Shown: positions 1 through 5,832 of the stretch, in pieces
Position numbering within the stretch: the first letter of the stretch is position 1
Layout of the letters: each line of letters opens with the position of its first letter
Source: an uncultured Oscillospiraceae bacterium
Lineage (GTDB): Bacteria > Bacillota > Clostridia > Oscillospirales > Acutalibacteraceae
Assembly (NCBI GenBank): GCA_900552225.1
Contig: URYX01000072.1
Span: 1 to 8,443, forward strand
DNA length: 8,443 nt
Direction of reading: 5' to 3'
Program-made: the position numbers and the translations under genes
Notes under the pieces: model-generated
Seen by the model: only the letters and a program-made list of their open reading frames with translations
Told to the model about the DNA's origin: nothing
Databases searched by the model: none

Positions 1-76
1 CTCGAAGGGGGATGAGTGACTGATGGAAACAGGGGTGTTGAAACGATGCCGCCGACGCGCTCGGAGGCTGTCTGAG

Positions 77-103
77 CGGCCGCCCCTTTTATGGGGGCGG
101 CCG
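77..103 (+). terminator. GC-rich hairpin, probable terminator of a gene left of the window
   Basis: A perfect 10-bp stem (CGGCCGCCCC at 77-86 pairs with 94-103) encloses a 7-nt loop and is followed on the plus strand by TGCTTTT. The T-tract is short and imperfect, so termination in the plus direction is likely but not certain. All three plus frames meet a stop within the first 22 bases, so an upstream plus-strand gene could end there, but none can be identified. The hairpin also lies 25 nt past the stop of the minus-strand phosphodiesterase gene. It has no T-run in that direction, so there it could only act as a 3'-end stabiliser. Confidence 0.55.
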
Positions 104-127
104 TGCTTTTGGCTGAAATCCGAATGC

Positions 128-2059
128 TCAGGAAACGGTCGCGGAAACCGGCTGCGAATACACCGTCACCGTGTTGCCGGTGTTGGTTTTAAAGCTGTAT
201 TTGAGCAGGATATCCGCCGATCCCGTGCCCTCGGGGATATAGCCGCCGTTTCCGGCCCGGAAGGTGAGGCTTCCGCGAATCACCACCGGCTCGCAGGACA
301 CCTCGGAGGTGCCGTGCTTCAGCAGCGCCGTCGCCGTGAAATTGTGCGCCTTGGAAGCACTCAGCTTCAGAGTACTCCCGGTCTCCAGCCGCGTCACATA
401 GCCGGAAACCACCGAGGCGGCCTCCATGGTCAGGCTTTGCAGTCCGTTGACATAGCCGCGGTCAAACAGCGGGACGCGTGCATAGGTCCACGGATGCAGC
501 CCCATGCCGCGGGCCTGCATGGCCGCGGTAAACTCTCCGAATGTGCTCGGAAGGCGGCTGTAGTCCGGGTGGCAGGTCAGCGAATCGGCCTGCACCAGCC
601 CCCGCACCTTGGCGGTATCCTCATAGGAGGTATAGGTTTCCTTGTTGATCAGATATCCGCTGGAAATCTCCGGCAGCTCCTGCCGACAGACGCGCAGCTG
701 GTTGATGTTGAAGGAGATGATGTTGACCTGACCCGACATGTCGTAGGCCTCGATCAGCCGCTTCAGCTCCGTTACGGCGGCAGGGCGGCCGCTCTTCATC
801 TCCACCGTAAACATCACGTCTTTTCCCCGGAAGTATTCAAAGAACTGCTCCAGGGAGGCGGTCGGCTCGGGGGCGAATTTCGGGTTGCGGTCCACCTGAT
901 AGGACAGGAACTTTTCCAGCGTCATGCTCTCCACGTGTCCCGTGCCGGTGGTCAGCGCCGCAATGTCGCCGTCGTGGATGATGGCGAGCTTCCCGTCCGT
1001 CGTCAGCCAAACATCCAGCTCGATGGAATCCGTCCCCGACTCGTAGGCAGAGATGGCGCCTGCCAGTGTATTTTCCTGATGCAGCGTCGGCTGCCCGCGG
1101 TGCGACACCACCGCGGCGCTTTGGAACACGGTCGTCCGGTCAAACACAGCCAGATCGCGGTAGGCCTCGGCCGGGTCGGCGGTCTCGACTCCGTTTGCAC
1201 CGCTGGTCAGCGCACGGTACAGGTCGGTTCCCGTGCCGGCACTGCGCACCCATACGGTCATCAGCCGCTTCTGCAGCCAGGCCACATCCTCGGGCGAAGC
1301 CGACGACGGCAGCAGCAGGGTCTTGGCCATCGAGCGGTTGGCCGTATCCCGCAGTGCCTTGCGCTGTGCGGCGGAGCCGAGCGATGCACCGACGCAGTCG
1401 AGCATTCCCTGAACTTGAGGGCACGCCTTGCGTACTGTTGCCACCAGGGACGCATCCTGCGACACTACAAAGCAATCCTCCAGCGCATTGACCTTCAGAT
1501 ACTGTGCCAGCGTCTCGGCCTGGGTCGCGCTGCTGATGTAAAAGGCAGGCAGAATCTTCCACGCCAGATGCTCCACTGCCTCCGTCACGGAAACGGCGGG
1601 AGCGCCGTCGAGTGTCACCGCCAGGGTATCCGTAAGGTGGAGAATGGCAACTGCCGGGCGGCTGTCCGCTAATGTGTTGTACTGCGCCCGCGTCCGTACA
1701 TCGGTCAGAATGACCGGAGCCGAGGGAGCCCCCTCCGCCTTATACGTCTGTACAATTCTCGGCGTCAGTGTTGCTTCCGTCAGCGAAACGGAGGTATCCT
1801 TGGACGGAAGCATCGGTGCCGCCGGGCCGCTCATCTCGCCCGAGGAGGACGCATTGTCCTGTGTGTTTTCTCCCGTTCCGGTCATCCGGCTTACAGCGGA
1901 GGAGGCGGTCGTGCCTCCCGATGCGGTGTCGGAGTCCAGGGACTCCGACGGCGTGTCCGAGCTGCACGCTGTCATCAGCCCCAGCAGTCCCGCACACAGG
2001 CACAGCGCGCAGCGGCGGAGCACACGGTATACGGTGCTTCGATGGGTGGTCGGTTTCAT
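128..2059 (-). CDS. Lipoprotein glycerophosphodiester phosphodiesterase with a degenerate N-terminal second barrel
   Basis: This 643-aa protein should hydrolyse glycerophosphodiesters to glycerol-3-phosphate and an alcohol outside the cytoplasmic membrane. The start at 2059 was chosen because a GAGGGG ribosome site lies 4 nt upstream and it gives a clean lipoprotein signal: basic n-region, hydrophobic stretch at about 17-30, and lipobox LMTAC with Cys32. A Ser/Thr/Gly-rich linker (33-95) follows. Residues about 315-555 form the GDPD barrel with all expected signatures: His320-Arg-Gly, Glu329-Asn-Thr, Glu347-Leu-Asp349, His362-Asp-Gly and Glu420-Met-Lys. Residues about 110-303 lack these catalytic motifs but end in a stretch (WVRSAGTGTDLYRAL, then GANGVETADP) that resembles the last strands of a GDPD barrel, so they look like a decayed duplicate. 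The last 85 residues seem to be a small beta domain. The enzymatic role is well supported by family motifs; the natural substrate (phospholipid head group or teichoic acid) is unknown. Confidence 0.9.
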   Translation of the reverse strand: MKPTTHRSTVYRVLRRCALCLCAGLLGLMTACSSDTPSESLDSDTASGGTTASSAVSRMTGTGENTQDNASSSGEMSGPAAPMLPSKDTSVSLTEATLTPRIVQTYKAEGAPSAPVILTDVRTRAQYNTLADSRPAVAILHLTDTLAVTLDGAPAVSVTEAVEHLAWKILPAFYISSATQAETLAQYLKVNALEDCFVVSQDASLVATVRKACPQVQGMLDCVGASLGSAAQRKALRDTANRSMAKTLLLPSSASPEDVAWLQKRLMTVWVRSAGTGTDLYRALTSGANGVETADPAEAYRDLAVFDRTTVFQSAAVVSHRGQPTLHQENTLAGAISAYESGTDSIELDVWLTTDGKLAIIHDGDIAALTTGTGHVESMTLEKFLSYQVDRNPKFAPEPTASLEQFFEYFRGKDVMFTVEMKSGRPAAVTELKRLIEAYDMSGQVNIISFNINQLRVCRQELPEISSGYLINKETYTSYEDTAKVRGLVQADSLTCHPDYSRLPSTFGEFTAAMQARGMGLHPWTYARVPLFDRGYVNGLQSLTMEAASVVSGYVTRLETGSTLKLSASKAHNFTATALLKHGTSEVSCEPVVIRGSLTFRAGNGGYIPEGTGSADILLKYSFKTNTGNTVTVYSQPVSATVS

Positions 2060-2120
2060 AAAACCCCTCTTTTCTGAATCTATCATCCGCTTTACGCGGG
2101 TACATCCTTGAAATGGCCAT

Positions 2121-2129
2121 AAGATAGCA
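2121..2129 (-). promoter_or_regulatory. Possible extended -10 for the phosphodiesterase gene
   Basis: On the minus strand this reads TGCTATCTT, a TGn-extended -10 matching the sigma-A consensus at four of six positions. It would start transcription about 55 nt before the chosen start codon. The hexamer 17 nt upstream (TGGCGG) is a poor -35 match, so the call rests on the extended -10 alone. Confidence 0.35.
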
Positions 2130-2189
2130 CATTTTTTCAAAGCCCGCCAGTGACGTTTTTATTTTTGTGGGACAACCCCTGCCTTTTGA

Positions 2190-2205
2190 TTGTAAACGTT
2201 TACAA
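2190..2205. promoter_or_regulatory. Perfect 16-bp palindrome, cre/LacI-family operator type
   Basis: TTGTAAACGTTTACAA is an exact palindrome with a central CG. Its inner 14 bases fit the catabolite-response consensus TGWNANCGNTNWCA at every position and are also typical of LacI-family operators. The right half contains the -35 box of the plus-strand promoter at 2199-2227, so a bound repressor should block it. The site is about 60 bp upstream of the putative phosphodiesterase promoter on the other strand. Which regulator binds (CcpA or another LacI-family member) cannot be told from the window. Confidence 0.65.
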
Positions 2206-2227
2206 CTCGAATTGCTTTTATTGTAAT
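2199..2227 (+). promoter_or_regulatory. Sigma-A promoter overlapping the palindrome
   Basis: TTTACA (2199-2204), a 17-nt spacer and TGTAAT (2222-2227) match the sigma-A consensus at five of six positions in each box with ideal spacing. Transcription would start near 2234 and run into the small lipoprotein gene with a leader of about 270 nt. The -35 box lies inside the palindromic operator. Confidence 0.5.
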
Positions 2228-2390
2228 GTGTTTGCCATGCTCTGTCAATTCGCACTTTCTCCAAATTTTTGTCCGGAGCATAGCGCATATTGCCCATTTG
2301 CTTACAGAAAAGCAGGCTGCAAAGTCCCCACTTCGGGGAAATGGAGTGCAGGGACTGCACCCGGAGCCTGAAATGCGGGGGGCACCCTAC

Positions 2391-2419
2391 TTGTATTATC
2401 GAATTGACTGTGTTATAAT
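2391..2419 (+). promoter_or_regulatory. Extended -10 promoter of the small lipoprotein gene
   Basis: TTGTAT (2391-2396), a 17-nt spacer ending in TGT, and a perfect TATAAT (2414-2419) form a strong extended -10 promoter. The start site would be near 2426, about 80 nt before the ATG. Confidence 0.7.
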
Positions 2420-2504
2420 GGGGAACATCGGTTCGACGGCGCTCCTGCTCTTTTGTGTGCGGAAGCGCCAAGCGTGCGGAATACGACGTGAAAGGGGAAA
2501 TACC

Positions 2505-2861
2505 ATGAAAAGAACGGTGACCGTTCTCTCTTTGGTGCTGGTGCTGATTCTGACGATCGGTCTTGCCGGCTGCGGTGAAAGCGAGAAAAAGCAGGAAGCC
2601 ATCGACAAGCATACAGAGGTTGCTCTCGCGTTCAACGGGGTTGCCACTCTCATTAATGAGAACAAGGAATGGATTGACAGTGATACGCTGGACGTCTACC
2701 GCCAGATGAGTGATCTGTTGAATCAGTACACCGAAATTCTGCAGGGGGATGCGGAGCTCGAGGATGCCAAGTATGATGAGATGATTGCCTGGTTCGATCA
2801 GGTCCTGACCTGGGTCAATGAAACAAAGACCTATATCGAGACCGAGCTCATCTCCGGCTGA
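2505..2861 (+). CDS. Small lipoprotein of unknown function
   Basis: The 118-aa product has a textbook lipoprotein signal: MKR n-region, hydrophobic core at 5-20 and lipobox LAGC with Cys23 as the lipidated residue. The ATG at 2505 follows AAAGGGGA by a normal distance and begins exactly at the signal peptide, so upstream in-frame ATGs are discounted. The mature part (about 96 residues) is acidic and appears all-helical, with heptad-like hydrophobic spacing in about 35-115 (for example VALAFNGVATLI and MIAWFDQVLTWV), suggesting a small helical bundle on the outer face of the membrane. No enzyme motif or known family is recognised. It has its own promoter and its own terminator, so it looks monocistronic. 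A role in envelope stress or solute binding would be a guess. Confidence 0.85.
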   Translation: MKRTVTVLSLVLVLILTIGLAGCGESEKKQEAIDKHTEVALAFNGVATLINENKEWIDSDTLDVYRQMSDLLNQYTEILQGDAELEDAKYDEMIAWFDQVLTWVNETKTYIETELISG

Positions 2862-2884
2862 CGGCTCGTCGGTTGGTGCTAATC

Positions 2885-2950
2885 CCGAAATAACAGGGCC
2901 CGGCGCATTCATCCGGAAACGGATTGCGGCGCCGGGCCCTGTTATTTCGG
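2885..2950 (+). terminator. Very long perfect hairpin terminator with a nested GAAA tetraloop stem
   Basis: Arms 2885-2906 and 2929-2950 are exact 22-nt inverted repeats. The 22-nt loop itself contains ATCCG-GAAA-CGGAT (2911-2924), a stem capped by a GNRA tetraloop. The outer end of the right arm is T-rich (TTATTT) and that of the left arm is A-rich, so it could terminate in both directions. It lies 23 nt after the stop of the small lipoprotein gene. Confidence 0.8.
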
Positions 2951-3055
2951 AGCCCTTCTATCGATATTGTATACGATTGCAGTAAAGATAAAATAGGGAA
3001 TGGAGCCGGCCCTCTCTCCCGAAACTGCCGCCGACAGACAGGACTAAGGCCGCCG

Positions 3056-3103
3056 CATAGAAAAGCTGCGCTCCGTTTTTGGACGGAGCGCAGCTTTTCT
3101 ATG
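3056..3103 (-). terminator. Terminator of the tRNA-Gly gene
   Basis: A 21-bp perfect inverted repeat (3056-3076 with 3083-3103) has a 6-nt loop. Read on the minus strand, the 3' arm carries CTTTTCT, a T-tract inside the stem, directly after the tRNA. The arm begins within the encoded CCA end of the tRNA (3102-3103 are shared). It could also stop transcripts coming from the left. Confidence 0.75.
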
Positions 3104-3175
3104 GAGCAGGCGATGGGAATCGAACCCACAACTGAGGCTTGGGAAGCCGCCATTTTACCACTAAACTACGCCTGC
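3102..3175 (-). tRNA. tRNA-Gly, anticodon CCC
   Basis: The minus strand folds as a complete 74-nt cloverleaf with encoded CCA. The acceptor stem GCAGGCG/CGCCTGC is perfect. The D-arm is GTTT/AAAT around AGTGGTA. The anticodon loop TTCCCAA gives anticodon CCC with A37-A38, and the T-arm is GTGGG-TTCGATT-CCCAT. The anticodon stem GCGGC/GCCTC has one C28-U42 mismatch. The glycine identity fits the U73 discriminator and the overall similarity to bacterial Gly tRNAs. CCC decodes GGG, so this is probably one of several Gly tRNAs in the genome. Promoter and terminator flank it closely, so it is a single-gene transcript. Confidence 0.93.
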
Positions 3176-3194
3176 ATTTTCGGTTGACTTCCAT

Positions 3195-3223
3195 AGTGTA
3201 GCACAACACCGCGGGAAAATCAA
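3195..3223 (-). promoter_or_regulatory. Promoter of the tRNA-Gly gene
   Basis: On the minus strand TTGATT (3218-3223), a 17-nt spacer and TACACT (3195-3200), preceded by TGC, form an extended -10 sigma-A promoter. The predicted start lies a short distance upstream of the mature tRNA 5' end at 3175. Confidence 0.7.
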
Positions 3224-3431
3224 GCCTTTTTTGCGGAAACTTCGGAAGAAACCGGTCGTTTTCTGTCATAGCTTTACCGATGCCAAAAAGCAGGCAGAGG
3301 CGGACTTTTGTATTCTGCGGCCGGAAACCGGGCAAAGAGGCCGGGATAAAGGGAATTTGAGAGAAAGAACGGTGCTTCTTTTATACAAAATGGAGAACAT
3401 TACAAAAAGCGGTTTTTTTCACAAAAAAGCC

Positions 3432-3460
3432 TTGCATCCCTTGCCTAAACATGCTATAAT
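3432..3460 (+). promoter_or_regulatory. Promoter of the TetR gene, possibly of the whole surface-protein cluster
   Basis: TTGCAT (3432-3437), a 17-nt spacer ending in TGC and a perfect TATAAT (3455-3460) make a strong extended -10 promoter. Phased A/T tracts just upstream (3403-3428) resemble an UP element. Transcription would start near 3467, leaving a leader of about 165 nt. No comparably good promoter was found between the downstream genes, so it may drive all five. Confidence 0.7.
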
Positions 3461-3489
3461 TCTTACCGTACAAAGTGTGGGGTTTTATA

Positions 3490-3504
3490 CCATAATCTGT
3501 ATGG
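3490..3504. promoter_or_regulatory. Candidate operator just downstream of the TetR transcription start
   Basis: CCATA-ATCTG-TATGG is an inverted repeat with 5-bp arms about 25 nt past the predicted start site, where an autoregulating TetR-family protein could bind. The arms are short, so it could be chance. Confidence 0.25.
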
Positions 3505-3630
3505 AGCATGGAAAAACTCGTGACGGATTTTTCTTTCCCGGCGAACGGCAATACGCGAAGACGGAAGAAGTCCGTCGATATTTTGCCTGAATTGTATTAA
3601 ACGCTTAAGCTGTCAAAGGGGTGCTTGAAA

Positions 3631-4233
3631 ATGCCGGCGCAGGAACAGGATCAACTGCGTAGAGAGGAATTGATGAAGGCCACGGTGAAGGTTGTGGCGG
3701 AAAAGGGACTGGAGAACACGGCTACCAACATGATTTGCAGTGAAAGCGGCGTCAATGTTGCCTACATATACCGCCTGTTTGAGAACAAGGAGGATTTGCT
3801 GGCCCGTACTTTTGCCGATGAGGACGAGAAATTCCTGAACTGGATTTTTCGTCACCTTCCTGTGCTGCGCTATGACAGCATGGAGTTTGAGCTGCGCTGC
3901 CGGACACTGTTTATGAAGTGCTGGGATTTTCTGCTGGAACGTCCGCAGGAATTGCTCTTTTATGTGCGCTATTATTCCTCGTCGTCGTTTTTGAAATATG
4001 CCTATACGGAGCATGAAAAGCGCTGTACACTGTTGGTGGATGCCATGAAAACGGCATTTCCCGATTCGGTGGATGTGCGCACGGTCCTTCACCATATTCT
4101 GGATACGCTGCTCAGTGCGGCCTCCAAGCAGGTCAGCAATCCGATCGACGGCGACGCAGAGGCGGCCGGAAAATGCTTCCAGCTGATTTTCAGCGTGGTG
4201 AAGAACTGTGTTAAGCAGGAGCCGTCGAAATAA
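3631..4233 (+). CDS. TetR-family transcriptional regulator
   Basis: This 200-aa protein has the size and layout of a TetR-family dimeric regulator. Residues about 12-58 are the DNA-binding domain: a first helix with REELMKATVKVVAEKGLENT, then the turn and recognition helix in GVNVAYIYRLFENKEDLL, matching the family pattern of a Tyr/Phe-rich recognition helix followed by F..KE.LL. The rest (about 70-195) is helical and rich in aromatic residues (LLFYVRYY, FLKYAY), as expected for a ligand-binding and dimer core; the ligand is unknown. ATG 3631 is preferred over TTG 3625 because AAAGGGG ends 9 nt before the ATG but only 3 nt before the TTG. It is the first gene of a same-strand cluster, 93 nt before the next gene, so it probably controls its own promoter and the TasA/SipW-like genes. 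That link is inferred from position only. Confidence 0.9.
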   Translation: MPAQEQDQLRREELMKATVKVVAEKGLENTATNMICSESGVNVAYIYRLFENKEDLLARTFADEDEKFLNWIFRHLPVLRYDSMEFELRCRTLFMKCWDFLLERPQELLFYVRYYSSSSFLKYAYTEHEKRCTLLVDAMKTAFPDSVDVRTVLHHILDTLLSAASKQVSNPIDGDAEAAGKCFQLIFSVVKNCVKQEPSK

Positions 4234-4246
4234 AGAGCAGAAATGT

Positions 4247-4282
4247 GGCGGGATCGCGGCTTGCCGCTGCGAAGCACCCGCC
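4247..4282 (+). other. Stem-loop between the TetR gene and the cluster
   Basis: GGCGGG (4247-4252) pairs with CCCGCC (4277-4282) around an inner GCGG-CTTG-CCGC stem. A T-rich stretch (CGTTTTCTT) follows about 15 nt later, too far for a standard terminator. It might partly attenuate read-through or set an mRNA processing point between the regulator and the structural genes. Confidence 0.3.
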
Positions 4283-4326
4283 CGAAGAGATCATTCGTTT
4301 TCTTATGTCAAAAGGAGTGTGAGTCT

Positions 4327-5163
4327 ATGGAACAGGAAAAGAAGTCCGGACAGAAATCGGCCGTGAAAACGGTGATTATTGTGCTGGCGGTGCTGCTTGG
4401 CCTGAGCTTGGCCGCGCTGTGCGGTACCCTCATTTACCATAAACTGGCCGAGAGCGCGGGAGCGACGGTTTCCGTACCGGACAATTTGATTACACCGGAC
4501 GAGGACACGGGAGGAACCAAGCCCTCCGCAGCGAGCTCGCCGGATACGTCGGAGGGGGCGCCCTCCGCAGACGGGACTGCGGGAACCTCAGCCGCCGGAA
4601 CCGGAGAGACCGATGCGGCAGAGGAGCGGAAAGCAGTCTCCCTCCGTCTGTATAGCCGGCAGCCGGAGGAAAATACGGCGTTTTATGCGATGAACCTGTT
4701 CCCCGGTGACCGCGAGACCAAGTATTTTCGCGTGCAGGTGGCGTATCACGATAAAATCACGGTGCGCTATCACGCCGACATCCGCCAGGGCTCCGAAAAG
4801 CTCGCGGAGGTGCTGAAGGTGAAGATTACGCTGCTCTCCTCCGGACAGGAGCTGTATGACGGCCTGATGCGGGACATGCCGGAGAGCCTGAACTGCAATC
4901 TGTCCTCGGCTGAAAGCACGACGGAGGAGCTGTATTACGAGATTACGGCGTATCTGGATACGAGCGTGGGCAATGCCTACCAGAATCAAAATCTGACGGC
5001 GGACTTCCGCTGGTGGGTGGAGGAGACCGAAAACTTGGATCCGCTGCCGACAGGTGATAACGGATTGCTGCTGCCGCTTTTGCTGCTGTGCGGCGTGTCC
5101 GGTGCGGCCTGCCTGATTCTGCTGCTTATGCGTAAGCGCCGGGAGGAGGAAAACCATGGCTGA
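4327..5163 (+). CDS. Doubly membrane-spanning TasA/camelysin-like surface protein with LPTGD tail
   Basis: The ATG at 4327, preceded by AAGGAG, gives a 278-aa protein. A basic N-terminus and hydrophobic helix at 14-37 act as signal anchor. Residues 55-101 are a Ser/Thr/Ala/Gly/acidic low-complexity linker. Residues about 104-232 look like a TasA/CalY-type beta-sandwich: AMNLFPGDRETKYFRVQV (the PGD turn after strand one), then KLAEVLKVKI, LYDGLM and ELYYEITAYLDTSVGNAYQNQ, ending in LTADFRWWVEE. The C-terminus is LPTGD (240-244), a hydrophobic stretch (247-268) and RKRR, the layout of a sortase signal, although LPTG lacks one residue of LPxTG. It is thus either a cell-wall-anchored or a twice-spanning membrane protein with its domain outside. 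Its place before the signal peptidase and fibre-like gene corresponds to tapA in Bacillus. The last codons overlap the next start by 8 nt, indicating coupled translation. Function is inferred from domain and context. Confidence 0.8.
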   Translation: MEQEKKSGQKSAVKTVIIVLAVLLGLSLAALCGTLIYHKLAESAGATVSVPDNLITPDEDTGGTKPSAASSPDTSEGAPSADGTAGTSAAGTGETDAAEERKAVSLRLYSRQPEENTAFYAMNLFPGDRETKYFRVQVAYHDKITVRYHADIRQGSEKLAEVLKVKITLLSSGQELYDGLMRDMPESLNCNLSSAESTTEELYYEITAYLDTSVGNAYQNQNLTADFRWWVEETENLDPLPTGDNGLLLPLLLLCGVSGAACLILLLMRKRREEENHG

Positions 5164-5701
5164 GACAAAAACCGCCAAGCGTTTGACCGGCGGAATTATT
5201 GTAATTATTGTACTGGTGCTGTGCCTGGCGCTGACCACCCTGGCGTTGGTATACGAGACGGTTTCGGTGGAAAATAACCGATTTCAGACGGGAATTGTGC
5301 ATATCAACCTGAATGACGGAAATCCCGTGATCCGGGAGCACGAGTTTCTGTTTGAACCGGGCATGACCGTAGAAAAGAATTTCTTTATCGAGAACGACAG
5401 CACGGGAGACGTTTATTACCGTATTTACCTGGATCAGGTGTCCGGCGGACTGGCCGATGTGCTGACCGTGACGGTGCGGGACGGCGACAAGGTGCTGTAT
5501 GCCGGAACGGCGCGGGAGCTGAGCGGCGAGTTGGTTCAGGCGGCCGATGATATGCTGAAGGTGGGCGAGCGCCGGAACCTGACTATGGTGTTCCATTACC
5601 CGGAGGAGACGGGTAACGAGACGCAGAACGCAGAGCTCACCTTTACCATCTGCGCCGAGGCAACACAGACCAAGAATAACCCGGAGCGTCTGTTTACGTG
5701 A
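5156..5701 (+). CDS. Small N-terminally anchored TasA/camelysin-like protein
   Basis: The 181-aa product starts at 5156, five bases after GGAGGAGGA and inside the end of the previous gene (shared ATGGCTGA), so the two are translationally coupled. A basic N-terminus and a membrane helix at about 11-33 precede a motif typical of the family: ENNRFQTGIVHINLNDG, then FLFEPGMTVEKNFFIEND (the conserved E-P-G-M turn and strand), YYRIYLDQVSGGL and the closing NAELTFTICAEA strand. Unlike classic SipW substrates it lacks an FAWFTD-type cleavage region after the helix, so it probably stays anchored and displays one beta-sandwich domain. No sorting signal is seen at its C-terminus. It may seed or cap fibres of the large secreted protein, as TapA does for TasA in Bacillus, but sequence similarity to TapA itself is not visible here. 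Confidence 0.8.
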   Translation: MAETKTAKRLTGGIIVIIVLVLCLALTTLALVYETVSVENNRFQTGIVHINLNDGNPVIREHEFLFEPGMTVEKNFFIENDSTGDVYYRIYLDQVSGGLADVLTVTVRDGDKVLYAGTARELSGELVQAADDMLKVGERRNLTMVFHYPEETGNETQNAELTFTICAEATQTKNNPERLFT

Positions 5702-5752
5702 TTATCCGTGCAAATCCTGGGGCAAGCACACGGAACTCTGTGAAAGCGTCTT

Positions 5753-5784
5753 CGGGCAGCCGGAGAGTGCGGCGGCCGTTTTTT
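5753..5784 (+). terminator. Weak attenuator-like hairpin before the signal peptidase gene
   Basis: CGG/CCG plus GCCG/CGGC pairings (5753-5778, with a small internal loop) are followed directly by six T (5779-5784). The stem is short and imperfect, so it would only partly stop transcription. It lies in the 131-nt gap between the small TasA-like gene and the peptidase gene, the largest gap but one in the cluster, and could lower expression of the enzyme relative to the anchored proteins. Confidence 0.35.
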
Positions 5785-5832
5785 CTGCGGATACGGCGGC
5801 ATAATGGTGGGGAACAGTAAGGAGTAAAACCG

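Larger units (their letters stand above)
2060..2504. other. Divergent intergenic region (445 nt)
   Basis: This gene-free stretch separates the minus-strand phosphodiesterase from the plus-strand small lipoprotein gene. It holds a probable minus-strand extended -10 (2121-2129), a perfect 16-bp palindrome (2190-2205), a plus-strand promoter overlapping it (2199-2227) and a second plus-strand promoter (2391-2419). The stretch 2320-2370 contains two small stems (TCCCC/GGGGA and TGCAG/CTGCA), which could fold in the leader of a transcript started at about 2234. No convincing small ORF with a ribosome site is present. Confidence 0.6.
3176..3630. other. Intergenic region between the tRNA and the TetR gene (455 nt)
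   Basis: The left end holds the tRNA promoter on the minus strand (3195-3223). The stretch 3224-3400 shows no supported gene. A plus-strand reading frame covering 3231-3590 has no ribosome site and is crossed by the TetR promoter. A/T tracts at 3403-3428 precede that promoter. The TetR leader (about 3467-3630) contains two small inverted repeats: CCATA/TATGG at 3490-3504 and GACGGA/TCCGTC at 3560-3576. Confidence 0.6.

Noticed and set aside
23..1672. Long plus-strand open frame (549 codons) opposite the phosphodiesterase gene
   Set aside because: Antisense shadow of a gene with complete catalytic motifs; the translation is Arg/His/Gly-rich with no domain, and there is no ribosome site.
1740..2912. 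Long minus-strand open frame (390 codons)
   Set aside because: It runs antisense through the small lipoprotein gene and across the intergenic promoters into another frame of the phosphodiesterase gene; composition changes along its length and no domain is seen.
2885..3103. Two long inverted repeats as possible CRISPR or transposon ends
   Set aside because: Their sequences differ, there are no regularly spaced direct repeats, no transposase and no target duplication; both fit terminators of the adjacent genes.
3560..3584. GACGGA-AGAAG-TCCGTC hairpin followed by GATATTTT in the TetR leader, possible attenuator
   Set aside because: Six-bp stem and a T-tract interrupted and displaced from the stem; too weak to call a terminator.
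3231..3590. 119-codon plus-strand frame before the TetR gene
   Set aside because: It has no ribosome site, overlaps the tRNA promoter side and is crossed by a strong promoter; the translation has no recognisable pattern.
4243..4326. Upstream in-frame extension of the first TasA-like gene (ATG at 4243)
   Set aside because: No ribosome site there, and the stretch forms a stem-loop; the ATG at 4327 has AAGGAG and begins right before the membrane helix.
4588..5238. Minus-strand 216-codon frame
   Set aside because: Antisense shadow of the LPTGD-tailed TasA-like gene, with no ribosome site and no domain.
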